In this document: piece after piece, positions 34,739 to 43,364 of the stretch | Position numbering within the stretch: the first letter of the stretch is position 1 | Layout: each line of letters opens with the position of its first letter | DNA from: Bacteroidaceae bacterium | GTDB lineage: Bacteria > Bacteroidota > Bacteroidia > Bacteroidales > Bacteroidaceae | DNA: 64,000 nucleotides | Direction of reading: 5' to 3' | Assembly (NCBI GenBank): GCA_017622815.1 | Contig: JAGAQH010000001.1 | Coordinates: 1 to 64,000, forward strand | Notes under the pieces: model-generated | What the model was told of the DNA's origin: nothing | Databases searched by the model: none | Seen by the model: only the letters and a program-made list of their open reading frames with translations | Made by a program: the position numbers and the translations under genes

Positions 34739-34754
34739 TCAGGGGCAAGGAGGC

Positions 34755-35681
34755 TTAGAACTTGTTGCAACGCTCAAAGAAACCTATTGCCTCCAGTTCG
34801 GCACGCATGGCATCCTCTTCCTCCTGGGTAAGGTTCTGGAAGGGGGTGCGGTTGGGACCGAGGTCGAGACCGATGAGTTTCATTATGCGCTTGCCACCCA
34901 CGATGTTGCCACGGAAATGGCAGATGACGTTGATAACCTCCTGAGAGAAGTTCTGCAACTCGCGTGCCTTCTCCAGGTCGCCCTGCTTCCAGGCATCAAT
35001 GATGCCCACGAGGTTGACACCGTTGTAGTTGGTGGTTCCGCCTATGCCGCCCTGTGCACCGCCCATGGCCAGCGAGGGCAGGATGGTCTCGTCCTGACCG
35101 TGAAGCATGTCAAACTTGCCACCGGCATAGAGACGGCACTGGTTGTATTCATAGATGCTCTCGTAGGTGTACTTGATACCGGCAAAGTTGGGTATGCGTC
35201 CGTCCACGGCCTCCAGCAACTTCACCATGGGCAGGAATGCACCGTTGAAGGCAGGGATGTGGTAGTAGTAGAACGGCAGGTCGGGAGCGCCGGCGGCTAT
35301 CTCCTCGCAGTATTTTACCAGTTCCTCTATACGTCCGATCTTTGGGAATGGAGGTGCCATGGCACCAATGCCCCATGCACCTATCTTCTGGGCGTGCTCG
35401 GCAAGCATGCGTGAGTTGCGCACACAACATGAGCCTACATGAACGATTACCTTGAATTCACATGGCAATGCCTTGGCAGCCTCCACCCAAGCCTCGGCCA
35501 GGCGCATGCGCTCGTCCTCGGTGAGCATGTAGCCCTCGCCGCTGCTACCGTTGATGAAAACACCCTGCATACCGTTCTTCTGCAACATGGCGGCATATGC
35601 GGGAATGGGTTCCAGGTTCACGTCTCCGTTGGCGTAGAACGGAGTGAATGGGGCATCGATAAGTCCGATTATCTTTTCCAT
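34755..35681 (-). CDS. nanA: N-acetylneuraminate lyase
   Basis: A 308-residue TIM-barrel aldolase of the DHDPS/NAL family. It has FINGSSGEGYMLTEDER (substrate carboxylate-binding GSSGE), YYYHIPAF with the catalytic Tyr, and AGIKYTYESIYEY with the Schiff-base Lys. It cleaves N-acetylneuraminate to ManNAc and pyruvate. It is followed after 16 bp by the mutarotase-symporter gene, then the epimerase gene, giving import, cleavage and epimerisation in one operon. Confidence 0.94.
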   Translation of the reverse strand: MEKIIGLIDAPFTPFYANGDVNLEPIPAYAAMLQKNGMQGVFINGSSGEGYMLTEDERMRLAEAWVEAAKALPCEFKVIVHVGSCCVRNSRMLAEHAQKIGAWGIGAMAPPFPKIGRIEELVKYCEEIAAGAPDLPFYYYHIPAFNGAFLPMVKLLEAVDGRIPNFAGIKYTYESIYEYNQCRLYAGGKFDMLHGQDETILPSLAMGGAQGGIGGTTNYNGVNLVGIIDAWKQGDLEKARELQNFSQEVINVICHFRGNIVGGKRIMKLIGLDLGPNRTPFQNLTQEEEDAMRAELEAIGFFERCNKF

Positions 35682-35710
35682 AATATCTGATGTTTTATGT
35701 TGTTTATAAT

Positions 35711-35826
35711 GTTAGGGGAGAGGATGGGAGAGGATGGGAGAGGATGGGAGAGGATATGAGAGGATGGAAGAGGATTTCCTCTTTATCCTCTTGCTTCCTC
35801 TTGCTTCCTCTTGTATCCTCTTGTAT
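35711..35826. repeat. GGGAGAGGAT tandem repeat with complementary half
   Basis: GGGAGAGGAT is repeated about six times with drift (35714-35776), followed by TATCCTCTTGCTTCCTCTTG-like units (35783-35828). The first half is purine-rich and the second is pyrimidine-rich, so the two can fold into a long imperfect hairpin. It fills the gap between the GH95 stop and the nanA start. Confidence 0.75.
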
Positions 35827-35827
35827 C

Positions 35828-38296
35828 CTATAACTCTATCTCGTAGGTCTCTCCCACCTTGGTCTTCTTGATGACGATGGTGTTCTGGTCCTTCTTCTGG
35901 AGCTTCACCTTCTTGCCGACAGAGTTGCGTACGGTCTTGCCTGCAATGCCGGGATACTTGATATAGAGGGGCTGGCCGGCATGGCTCTCAACCTTTACCT
36001 TGGTGAGGTTGCCGTCCTTCCAGTCCTGGTCAACGGTGAAGTTGCCCACGGCCTTCAAACCGTGTACATGTCCCTCGGCCTTCCATGTGGAGGGCATGGC
36101 GGGCAGCAGTTGCAGGGTGTCAGTGTGGCTCTGCAGGAGCATCTCGGCTATACCGGCGCAACAACCGAAGTTACCGTCAATCTGGAAAGGAGCATGTGCG
36201 TCGTAGAGGTTGTAGTACACACCGCCGGCATACTGGTTCAGGCCATAGTCGGTGGAATGGCGCAGGGCATTCTTCAGGATGAGGTGGGCATGGTCGCCGT
36301 CCAATGCACGTGCCCAAAGGTTCACCTTCCAACCCATGCTCCAACCGGTAGCGGCATCGCCACGCAACTTCAATGAGTTGACGGCAGGCTGGAAGTAGGG
36401 ACTTGTGGGTGCTATCTGTGTGAGGGGATAGAGTGCCATCAGGTGGCTCATGTGACGGTGGTCGGGATCGTCGCTCACGTGGTAGGGGCTGTACTTCCAT
36501 TCGCGCAGGATGATGTCGCCCTTGTTTATGCCGTTGCGGCCGTCCACCCAAGCGCGGTGCTTGTCGGTGCGTGCATCATATACCTCGGTGTGCAGGCCCT
36601 TGTCGGTCTTGGCAAGATAGTCCTTCAACTTGGCCACATCCTCCTTGGTGAGGCCTGTCACCTTGCTGCCCAGGATATTCTGTGCCTCGTCCACGCTCAT
36701 CAGCAGATAGTGTATCAACTGCTGTGCGTGTGCGGTACCGTCCTCCTTGGGATGCGAGTTCTGCTCTGCACTGTACTCGTCGGGAGCCTCGTATGTTCCG
36801 TCCTGAGCCACCTTCATACGCTCGAACCAGAACTGTGCACAAGACCACATGGCAGGGAAAGCCTTGGCAAGGAAAGCCTTGTCCAGAGTGTAGCGGTAGT
36901 GCTGCCACAGGTGTGAGCAGTACCAGGCATTGGCCACGAAATAGTTGGTGCCCCAGATGCTCATGCCACCGAACAGGCTGCTCTCCGTGAAGACGGTCCA
37001 ACCGTTTTCCACACCGGCATACTTTCTGGCGGCCTTCTGCCAGTTCTCGTCACCGGCATTCTGGATGATGTAATCCAGCAGGGGCAGATGCAGTTCGCTC
37101 AGGTTGGTAGGCTCGGTGGGCCAGTAGTTCATCTGTATGTTGATGTTGGTATGCACGTCGGAGTTCCAGGGGGCATTGCTCATATTGTTCCAGATGCCCT
37201 GCAGGTTGTTGGGAGCCAGAAGTTCGCGGTTGCTGGAGATAGCCAGATAGCGGCCGTAGTAGAAATACAACTGCTCCAGGAAACGTGCCTCGGGATTGTT
37301 GAGGTCCTTCAGCGTGCTGTAGTGGTCGATGAGTTCGTTGGTGGGACGGTTGCTCTTGGCATTCAGATCCAGAGACACACGGCCTGTGTAGGACAGGAAA
37401 TTGGCAACGTGGTCCTTCTGTATGTTGGGGAAGCCCTTCTTGCAGGCAGCATCCACACGCGCCATCATCTCCTTGCCCAGGTCGTCAATGGAAACACCTG
37501 TGGTACGGCTCTTGGCATTGGGGGCAAAGTCCGTGCCGGCAGCCATGTACATCACCACCTCACTGGCACCGACAACCTCTATGCCGTTCTTTCTGGCCAA
37601 CACATGTCCTCCGCCTATGGGCACGACACGCATAGTAGCCTGATAGGCCACTGTCTCCAACTGACCGTGGAAGTTGGCATAGGGCAGGCTACCTGCATCT
37701 GTGGCATAAACCACGGGGCTGGCATTGATGTCCTTGCCGGGAGCGAAGGAGAAGAGCAGGTGCAACTTCTTCTTGCCGGAAGCCTGATAGCGTGCCACCA
37801 TCACCTTGTCGGGATTGCTGACAAAATATGTGCGGTCGTAGGCAGTCATGTATTCCGCGCTGGTGCAATGCACACGGCCGATGCCTTCCTGCAGGTCCAG
37901 GCTGCGGACATAGTCCTTCACCTCGCCGTCCTTGCCGGGCAGGAACACTCCGCTGAGGTCCTCCACAAAGATGCTGCCGAAGTTCTTGTACTGGCCATAG
38001 CCACCACCAAAACCCTGCATGTCGCTGGGTTTACCCGTCCAGAGGGTCTTCTCGTTGAACTGGATTTCATCCTTGTTCAGGCCTCCGAACAGGCTACCGC
38101 CCAACTGACCGTTACCGATGGGCAGAGAATACTCCATCCATACGTTCTTCACACCGGTAGCCGTAGAGGGCACGTCGTACCAAAGGGTCATTGGGTTTCT
38201 GGGGGTAAAATCCTCGGCACTTGCCGAAAGTCCCGCAATCAAAGCCATGCCCACGGCACATGCTCTGAGACCTTTCTTCATAGAAAATCTTTTCAT
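35828..38296 (-). CDS. Glycoside hydrolase family 95 (alpha-L-fucosidase)
   Basis: An 822-residue secreted enzyme with a signal peptide (about residues 1-27, ending SASA). It opens with PMTLWYDVPSTATGVKNVWM and EYSLPIGNGQLGGSLFGG, the GH95 N-terminal signature. WNSDVHTNINIQMNYWPTEP holds the paired Asn residues that assist catalysis in GH95, and HMSHLMALYPLTQIAP and FQIDGNFGCCAGIAEMLLQS are conserved barrel stretches. It releases alpha-1,2-linked fucose (or galactose) from host glycans. It lies upstream of the sialic acid genes, which suggests mucin foraging. Confidence 0.94.
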   Translation of the reverse strand: MKRFSMKKGLRACAVGMALIAGLSASAEDFTPRNPMTLWYDVPSTATGVKNVWMEYSLPIGNGQLGGSLFGGLNKDEIQFNEKTLWTGKPSDMQGFGGGYGQYKNFGSIFVEDLSGVFLPGKDGEVKDYVRSLDLQEGIGRVHCTSAEYMTAYDRTYFVSNPDKVMVARYQASGKKKLHLLFSFAPGKDINASPVVYATDAGSLPYANFHGQLETVAYQATMRVVPIGGGHVLARKNGIEVVGASEVVMYMAAGTDFAPNAKSRTTGVSIDDLGKEMMARVDAACKKGFPNIQKDHVANFLSYTGRVSLDLNAKSNRPTNELIDHYSTLKDLNNPEARFLEQLYFYYGRYLAISSNRELLAPNNLQGIWNNMSNAPWNSDVHTNINIQMNYWPTEPTNLSELHLPLLDYIIQNAGDENWQKAARKYAGVENGWTVFTESSLFGGMSIWGTNYFVANAWYCSHLWQHYRYTLDKAFLAKAFPAMWSCAQFWFERMKVAQDGTYEAPDEYSAEQNSHPKEDGTAHAQQLIHYLLMSVDEAQNILGSKVTGLTKEDVAKLKDYLAKTDKGLHTEVYDARTDKHRAWVDGRNGINKGDIILREWKYSPYHVSDDPDHRHMSHLMALYPLTQIAPTSPYFQPAVNSLKLRGDAATGWSMGWKVNLWARALDGDHAHLILKNALRHSTDYGLNQYAGGVYYNLYDAHAPFQIDGNFGCCAGIAEMLLQSHTDTLQLLPAMPSTWKAEGHVHGLKAVGNFTVDQDWKDGNLTKVKVESHAGQPLYIKYPGIAGKTVRNSVGKKVKLQKKDQNTIVIKKTKVGETYEIEL

Positions 38297-38449
38297 TTTA
38301 GGGTATAAGTTAGTTTGGTTATTATTGTTCTATGTATAAGGGAGGTGCAGAATGCACAAAACCACGCGTAAAGATATAAAAATATGTTCTCCCCGACAAT
38401 GTCATATATAAAAAGCACTCTTTTCGGTGCAAAAAAGTGGCCGAAAGCT

Positions 38450-38479
38450 TTGTTAATTCCCACTTTTATCATACCTTTG
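38450..38479 (+). promoter_or_regulatory. tRNA-Thr promoter
   Basis: TTG (38450-38452), 19 nt, TACCTTTG (38472-38479), 11 nt before the tRNA 5' end. Confidence 0.7.
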
Positions 38480-38490
38480 CACCCGATTTC

Positions 38491-38562
<72 letters not shown>

Positions 38563-38573
38563 CAGAAACAATG

Positions 38574-38610
38574 ACGGAGACACCTTTTCATCTGGGTGTC
38601 TCCGTTTTCT
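38574..38610 (+). terminator. Terminator after tRNA-Thr
   Basis: ACGGAGACACC (38574-38584) pairs with GGTGTCTCCGT (38595-38605), then TTTCTTTTCC. Confidence 0.85.
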
Positions 38611-38680
38611 TTTCCGGACTCCACGGTCTTGAGACCGGAGGACGGCATTATGGTTCAAACGGACATGAAAACGGTTCCCA

Positions 38681-38790
38681 TTGAGGACAGGGACGAGTCA
38701 CCGAGGGTGACAAGGGCGAGTCACCGAGGGTGACAGGGGCGAGTTGTCAGGGAGGACAAAATGTGTTGTCTGAGACAAGGGCAAGACAGC
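38681..38790. repeat. GTC...GAC / AGGGCGA dispersed repeat cluster, locus B
   Basis: Units of about 22-23 bp, two of them nearly identical: the perfect dyad GTCACCGAGGGTGAC followed by AAGGGCGA or AGGGGCGA. Flanking units are degenerate (TTGAGGACAGGGACGA, GTTGTCAGGGAGGAC, GTTGTCTGAGACAAGGGCAA). Lies between the tRNA terminator and mntP. Confidence 0.65.
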
Positions 38791-38814
38791 CTCATCACAT
38801 ACCTTTGCCGATGA

Positions 38815-39372
38815 CTACATAGTATGCTCCCAAAGTATCTTGCAACCGATGGCAATGAGGACGAGGCCACCCACAAATTCGGCCTTCGTGCGGAATCTGG
38901 TGCCGAAGAAACGTCCCAGATACACTCCGGCAAAGGAAAACACCATGGTGGTAAAGCCTATTATAAGCACAGGCATCCATATCCTCATGCTCAGGAAGGC
39001 AAAGGACACGCCTATGGCCAGGGCATCTATGCTGGTGGCTATGGCCAGGGGGAGCATCACCCGGTATGTAAAGCCGGAAGAAACAGGGGCTTCGTCTTCC
39101 TTACTCAGGGAAGAGCGCAGCATGTTTATGCCAATAAGTGTGAGCAGTGTCCATGCTATCCAATGGTCCCATTCGGCCACAAAGGAAGAGAAACCTATGC
39201 CCAGGGAATAGCCTATCAGGGGCATCAATGCCTGAAAACCGCCGAACCACAGGCCTGCCTGCAGGGCATGCCTCATCTTCATCTGCCTGGCAGATATTCC
39301 CTTGGCCACGGATACGGCAAAGGCATCCATGGAAACGCCTATGGCTATCAACAATACTTCTACTATTCCCAT
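38815..39372 (-). CDS. mntP: Manganese efflux pump MntP
   Basis: A 185-residue membrane protein of six TM helices. It starts MGIVEVLLIAIGVSMDAFAV and has two Asp-containing repeats (GVSMDAFAVSVAKG and ATSIDALAIGVSFAF), the metal-transport motif of MntP/LysE-like exporters. It exports Mn2+. The start at 39372 is chosen because the promoter element TATCTTTG lies at 39381-39388, only 8 nt upstream, which excludes the longer frame and points to a leaderless or nearly leaderless mRNA. Confidence 0.93.
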   Translation of the reverse strand: MGIVEVLLIAIGVSMDAFAVSVAKGISARQMKMRHALQAGLWFGGFQALMPLIGYSLGIGFSSFVAEWDHWIAWTLLTLIGINMLRSSLSKEDEAPVSSGFTYRVMLPLAIATSIDALAIGVSFAFLSMRIWMPVLIIGFTTMVFSFAGVYLGRFFGTRFRTKAEFVGGLVLIAIGCKILWEHTM

Positions 39373-39380
39373 TACGTTTG

Positions 39381-39388
39381 CAAAGATA
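39381..39388 (-). promoter_or_regulatory. mntP -7 element
   Basis: TATCTTTG on minus, 8 nt before the ATG; no spaced TTG found. Confidence 0.55.
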
Positions 39389-39606
39389 GGCTTTTTTCGT
39401 TGCATTACCACAGGGCATGGCAAAGTATTCTCTGATTTGCCGGCCAAATGATGTTTTTACACCTCATCTTGCATTGAGTGCCATTGGGGGGGAGACAAGC
39501 GTTAACTACTAAGAATTCACGGCTTATTACTAATAACGAACGTTAAAAAACGGTGTCGTCCACGGGTTCTTTTCTTCTTTTTCTCGCACGGAAAACGTGA
39601 AGTGTC

Positions 39607-39614
39607 TAAATTTG
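39607..39614 (+). promoter_or_regulatory. -7 element of the blaI-like/M56 operon
   Basis: TAAATTTG, 14 nt before the ATG at 39629. Confidence 0.5.
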
Positions 39615-39628
39615 CGGTGTCAAAACCA

Positions 39629-40060
39629 ATGAAGGATATGAAGAAGAGAAATGACCTGCGCCCTCTGACAAAAGCCGAAATGGAGGTTATGAACGTGCTA
39701 TGGGATGCCACGGAGGCGCTTACGATACACGAGATAATAGAGCGATATCCGGAGCCCCGTCCTGCATACACCACCATTGCCACCTTCCTGAAAATCATAG
39801 AGGCAAAGGGATATGTGGAGCACTTCAAAAAGGAGGGGAGTAAACGTTGCTTCGTCTTTTCACCCATATTCACACGCGAGAAATATATCGCCAATGTAAT
39901 GGACGACGTCAAGGACTCGCTCTTTGGTAATTCCACCAAGAAACTCTTCTCTTTCCTCATCCGCACTGAGGACATCACGGACGAGGAACTGATGGAAATC
40001 ATGCAAATGGTGAGGATGTCCCCTATGAAGGGCATGGACACTCTTTCCGATGACTTGTAA
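39629..40060 (+). CDS. BlaI/MecI/CopY family transcriptional repressor
   Basis: A 143-residue winged-helix repressor. The N-terminal domain LTKAEMEVMNVLWDATEALT followed by IHEIIERYPEPRPAYTTIATFLKIIEAKGYVEH is characteristic of the family, and the C-terminal helices provide dimerisation. In this family the repressor is cleaved after signalling by a membrane M56 peptidase, which is the next gene, 18 bp downstream. A GTG at 39602 would extend the protein but overlaps the promoter element, so the ATG at 39629 is preferred. Confidence 0.92.
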   Translation: MKDMKKRNDLRPLTKAEMEVMNVLWDATEALTIHEIIERYPEPRPAYTTIATFLKIIEAKGYVEHFKKEGSKRCFVFSPIFTREKYIANVMDDVKDSLFGNSTKKLFSFLIRTEDITDEELMEIMQMVRMSPMKGMDTLSDDL

Positions 40061-40078
40061 TATATATTCCAATGGCTT

Positions 40079-41761
40079 ATGATATACTTCCTGCTGAAAT
40101 CCGCCATACTGTTGTCCGTGCTATACGGATGCTTCTTCGTACTCCTGAGTCGCGAGACCTTCCATAGGTTCAACCGTGGAGTACTGCTTGCCATACTCGT
40201 TTCCTCACTGGTGCTGCCTGCTTGGCAAATCACGCTGGACAGGTCGCTCCTTGTGCCCGAATGGGTGCTTCATCCCGATGACACACGCATCACGGAAACC
40301 GAGAACAACATAGCCGAGGCACAGGCACGGACGCCTGGAAGCACAGAGGAAAGGCATCGTCCCCACATAGCACCAGACAACAGAGAACACATCGGACATG
40401 TCCCCGCCTCCTCAAAACCATTCCCGTGGGATGCCGTCCTTTATACTTTGTATTTTATGGGGATAGCATGGCATTTTTTCTCCGTTCTCAGGCAGATACT
40501 GGCTTTCCGCCACGACATTCGGCACGGCATAAAGACAAGGGACAAATACGGCAACACTATAATCATACGCGGAGGCAACTTCGCACCATATAGTTTCTTC
40601 CGCCACATAGTGATGAGCGCCAAGGATTACGAAAACTCACGCCATCCCATCCTCACGCACGAACAGGCACACATCCGTTTGGGACATTCATGGGACATAC
40701 TCCTGCTGGAGAGCATATGCACCCTACAATGGTTCAACCCTCTCGTATGGATGCTGGCACGCGACCTCAGAGCCGTACACGAGTATGAGGCAGACAAGGC
40801 GGTACTGGATTTAGGCATCGATGCAACGAGATACCAACAATTATTGGTGATAAAGGCATTTGGCACACGTCTGCAGAGTGTGACAAACAGTCTGAGTCAC
40901 GGTTCGCTAAAAGACAGAATCATTATGATGAAGAAGACTAAATCATCAGGCCTGCTCATGCTCAAAGGCCTGTTCCTACCGCTATTCATGGGTATAGCCG
41001 TTATTGCATTCGCCAAGCCAAAGACGGAAGAGGCAAACCTGCCGGGCATGCCTGGCGAAGGCAATGCCGTGCAAGGTGTTCACGCCATGCCAAGCATGGC
41101 AGACGAGGAGAAAAGCAAAGAACAGAAAATGGTTACCGCATGGTTTCTAACAGATGAACAGAAGAAACATCCCATCATGAAAAAGTATGGAGATTTTTAC
41201 AGGGTATCATGGACAAAAGGAGCATGGATAGAAGCCTGGGGGAAATCGTTTGTTGAAGACAGACCAAAGTCAGAATACCCCTTTACAATTCCTGCCAAGA
41301 AAACAAAGATGCTTCTCGACGGAGTGGAGTTCAATCTTCACAATGTACCCGACCTTCCTGCCTCTGCCCTTAAGAAGATAGAACAGAGTAAAGAGGGAGA
41401 AACAGTTGTGATAAACCTCATCACCAAACCCGTTGAGATACCTGCCGGCATTCATGGAAGTGTGAACCCTCAGTTGACCATACTCCTTACCGGCACACCT
41501 CCCAAAGACGCCTCGTTCCGCGTCAGCATCTTTCAAAGCCAAGGCATAAAGGAGACCTTCGACCACAAGCAATACGAGTATATTTCATGGACTCAGAAAT
41601 CATATAACATCAAGAACCTGTTGAAGGACATTTCCTACAGGAAGGACCACCAGATACGCATCAACGTTTGCCATGGTGTCCCCCAGGAGCACATAAATCG
41701 CCTAACCGCCATGCTCAAGGAATGTGGTCTCACGAACTATGAGTTTGTGCACGAGAAATAA
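40079..41761 (+). CDS. M56 family metallopeptidase (BlaR1-like antirepressor)
   Basis: A 560-residue membrane protein. TM helices lie at about 3-22, 34-50, 118-138 and 285-305. The cytoplasmic peptidase has the zinc motif HEQAH (194-198) with E237 in HEYEADKAV as the third ligand. The C-terminal portion after the last TM helix is a 250-residue extracytoplasmic domain unlike the penicillin-binding sensor of BlaR1, so the signal is probably not a beta-lactam. Paired with the BlaI-like repressor. Confidence 0.9.
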   Translation: MIYFLLKSAILLSVLYGCFFVLLSRETFHRFNRGVLLAILVSSLVLPAWQITLDRSLLVPEWVLHPDDTRITETENNIAEAQARTPGSTEERHRPHIAPDNREHIGHVPASSKPFPWDAVLYTLYFMGIAWHFFSVLRQILAFRHDIRHGIKTRDKYGNTIIIRGGNFAPYSFFRHIVMSAKDYENSRHPILTHEQAHIRLGHSWDILLLESICTLQWFNPLVWMLARDLRAVHEYEADKAVLDLGIDATRYQQLLVIKAFGTRLQSVTNSLSHGSLKDRIIMMKKTKSSGLLMLKGLFLPLFMGIAVIAFAKPKTEEANLPGMPGEGNAVQGVHAMPSMADEEKSKEQKMVTAWFLTDEQKKHPIMKKYGDFYRVSWTKGAWIEAWGKSFVEDRPKSEYPFTIPAKKTKMLLDGVEFNLHNVPDLPASALKKIEQSKEGETVVINLITKPVEIPAGIHGSVNPQLTILLTGTPPKDASFRVSIFQSQGIKETFDHKQYEYISWTQKSYNIKNLLKDISYRKDHQIRINVCHGVPQEHINRLTAMLKECGLTNYEFVHEK

Positions 41762-41834
41762 AGATTTCAGCATTGCTTAGCAGGCAAATCCCCGACATAG
41801 AAACCCTCGTACATGCTCGGTAACGGTTGCTTTT

Positions 41835-41894
41835 TGTTGTACTATCAACAAAGCCCTGTTGTCGTATCAACAAAGTTCTGTTGATACGACAACA
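41835..41894. repeat. TGTTGTCGTATCAACA repeats with 16-bp perfect inverted repeat
   Basis: TGTTGTCGTATCAACA (41857-41872) and TGTTGATACGACAACA (41879-41894) are perfectly complementary with a 6-nt loop. A third, slightly diverged copy (TGTTGTACTATCAACA) starts 22 bp earlier. Confidence 0.85.
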
Positions 41895-42081
41895 AAAGTT
41901 TACCGTTACTATGGCCATCTTATATTAACCTCAGCAGAAACCTCTATGCCTCATTATCTGGAAGGCTATGATGACAAAGGTGATTATAAAGAATTCAATT
42001 GTCTTATTCCTGTAAGAGAATTGGCAATGATTAGCCCCCAAATGTTTAATTACAGTACCAACTCAATGTCAATATACTGAC

Positions 42082-42115
42082 ACTGGAGTTTCAGTACATT
42101 GGTACTGGAGTTTCA
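42082..42115. repeat. Direct repeat ACTGGAGTTTCA, 22-bp period
   Basis: ACTGGAGTTTCA at 42082-42093 and 42104-42115, flanked by AATATACT on both sides. Confidence 0.7.
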
Positions 42116-42193
42116 ATATACTAAAACTACGATGAAACTGAGGTGTTCTGAAATTAGAGGTTCTTCTTCAACGAAATTGAGTAATAACTTTGA

Positions 42194-43132
42194 TTAGTCT
42201 TTCAAAGCTTTCCTTATCTCATTCTTATAATATTGGACAACATGTTCACCAAACCCCATGCTACGATAAACACAAATTCCATTCCTGTCATATATAAAAC
42301 TCTGCGGTATACCACTATGCTCCTCTATAGAAGGCAATCTGTCCCAATACTCCTTGTCCATTCGCAGATGATATCCCTTCATGCATGATATTTTCTTTTT
42401 CCACAACTCTTCAGGGCTGGTTGTGTTGGTAAGATATACAAATACCACGTCTTCATCCTTAAGTTCCTCCTTGACAGGTCCCATCGCATTGATTAGCTGT
42501 ACACATGGGCCACACCATGTTGCCCATAGGTCAATAAAGACAACCTTGCCAGGGAACCTCTCTACAATACTTTCAAAGAGCTTGTCCGGTGTCACATTTG
42601 GCATAGGAATAACACTTGCCTTGTTTTCTACAACCGCAGATTTGATAAGGCTTATGTCCTGAATGTCGTTGGAGAAATCAAACGATGTTGCCGTTTCAGG
42701 CAACGGTTCAAAGCAGAGTACCAAGGAATCCACCTGACTGGTACGCATATATATCTTTCCGTCTACAAAAGGCTCCTCCATTGGAACTAACCATTCTTCC
42801 GTACCATTTTGTGTCTGAACAGGCAGTTTCCTGTCTTCCGTGTAAATGATTCCATCACCATCAGTACTTATACGCCTACCGCACCTAAACGCATATTGTT
42901 TACCCTCAGACCTAAGCCACACCTTGGCTAATCCCCAAGGTTGACAAGAGCTGATGATACGCAAATGTACCACTGTTGCCGTGTCAGTCAAATCCACTCT
43001 GGTCACTTCAAACGGAGAATATTCATCCTTTTGGGGGTAATCAGGATTCAAGATTGTACGATTCTCTTTGGGAGCACATGCCACAAGGATAAGCAAGGGC
43101 AAGAAACAAAAAATAATTAGAATACGTTTCAT
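42194..43132 (-). CDS. TlpA-like thioredoxin-domain lipoprotein
   Basis: A 312-residue protein with a lipobox (LLILVAC, Cys19). An N-terminal beta-rich domain of about 150 residues precedes a thioredoxin-like domain: VVFIDLWATWCGPCVQLINA with W206-CGPC-210, then the cis-Pro region SGIPQSFIYDRNG. This is a periplasm-facing thiol-disulfide oxidoreductase; reductant and partner are unknown. It is the same strand as the membrane-anchored regulator upstream (43365-44369), with a 232-bp gap. Confidence 0.88.
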   Translation of the reverse strand: MKRILIIFCFLPLLILVACAPKENRTILNPDYPQKDEYSPFEVTRVDLTDTATVVHLRIISSCQPWGLAKVWLRSEGKQYAFRCGRRISTDGDGIIYTEDRKLPVQTQNGTEEWLVPMEEPFVDGKIYMRTSQVDSLVLCFEPLPETATSFDFSNDIQDISLIKSAVVENKASVIPMPNVTPDKLFESIVERFPGKVVFIDLWATWCGPCVQLINAMGPVKEELKDEDVVFVYLTNTTSPEELWKKKISCMKGYHLRMDKEYWDRLPSIEEHSGIPQSFIYDRNGICVYRSMGFGEHVVQYYKNEIRKALKD

Positions 43133-43195
43133 GTTTTTCCTTATAAGTTTTTATTAATAACGAAAGCCTATTAAAGGACGCTTGGTTTCATGGCG

Positions 43196-43203
43196 CAAAA
43201 ATA
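43196..43203 (-). promoter_or_regulatory. -7 element of the TlpA-like gene
   Basis: TATTTTTG on minus, 63 nt before the ATG. Confidence 0.4.
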
Positions 43204-43364
43204 CTGACTTTTAACATGACCGACTAAAAAGTATCCTTGCAATGTTCTTGCAATCAACTCATGGCATGCTTGCAACAACCTTGCAATAGCTCTAAATCGT
43301 TATTATACATGAAATAAGGATTACCTCCACCCATGAAAGCAATCCTTACTACATATTACTAAAT

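Larger units (their letters stand above)
41762..42193. other. Gene-free region with 22-bp periodic repeats
   Basis: Contains repeats at 41835-41894 and 42082-42115. A 73-codon frame at 41859-42080 starts inside the inverted repeat and has no family signature, so I do not call it as a gene; the part from about 41946 could be a decayed fragment. Confidence 0.55.

Noticed and set aside
41859-42080. 73-codon plus-strand frame after the M56 peptidase gene
   Set aside because: It begins inside a 16-bp inverted repeat and shows no recognisable motif; at most the later part is a decayed remnant.
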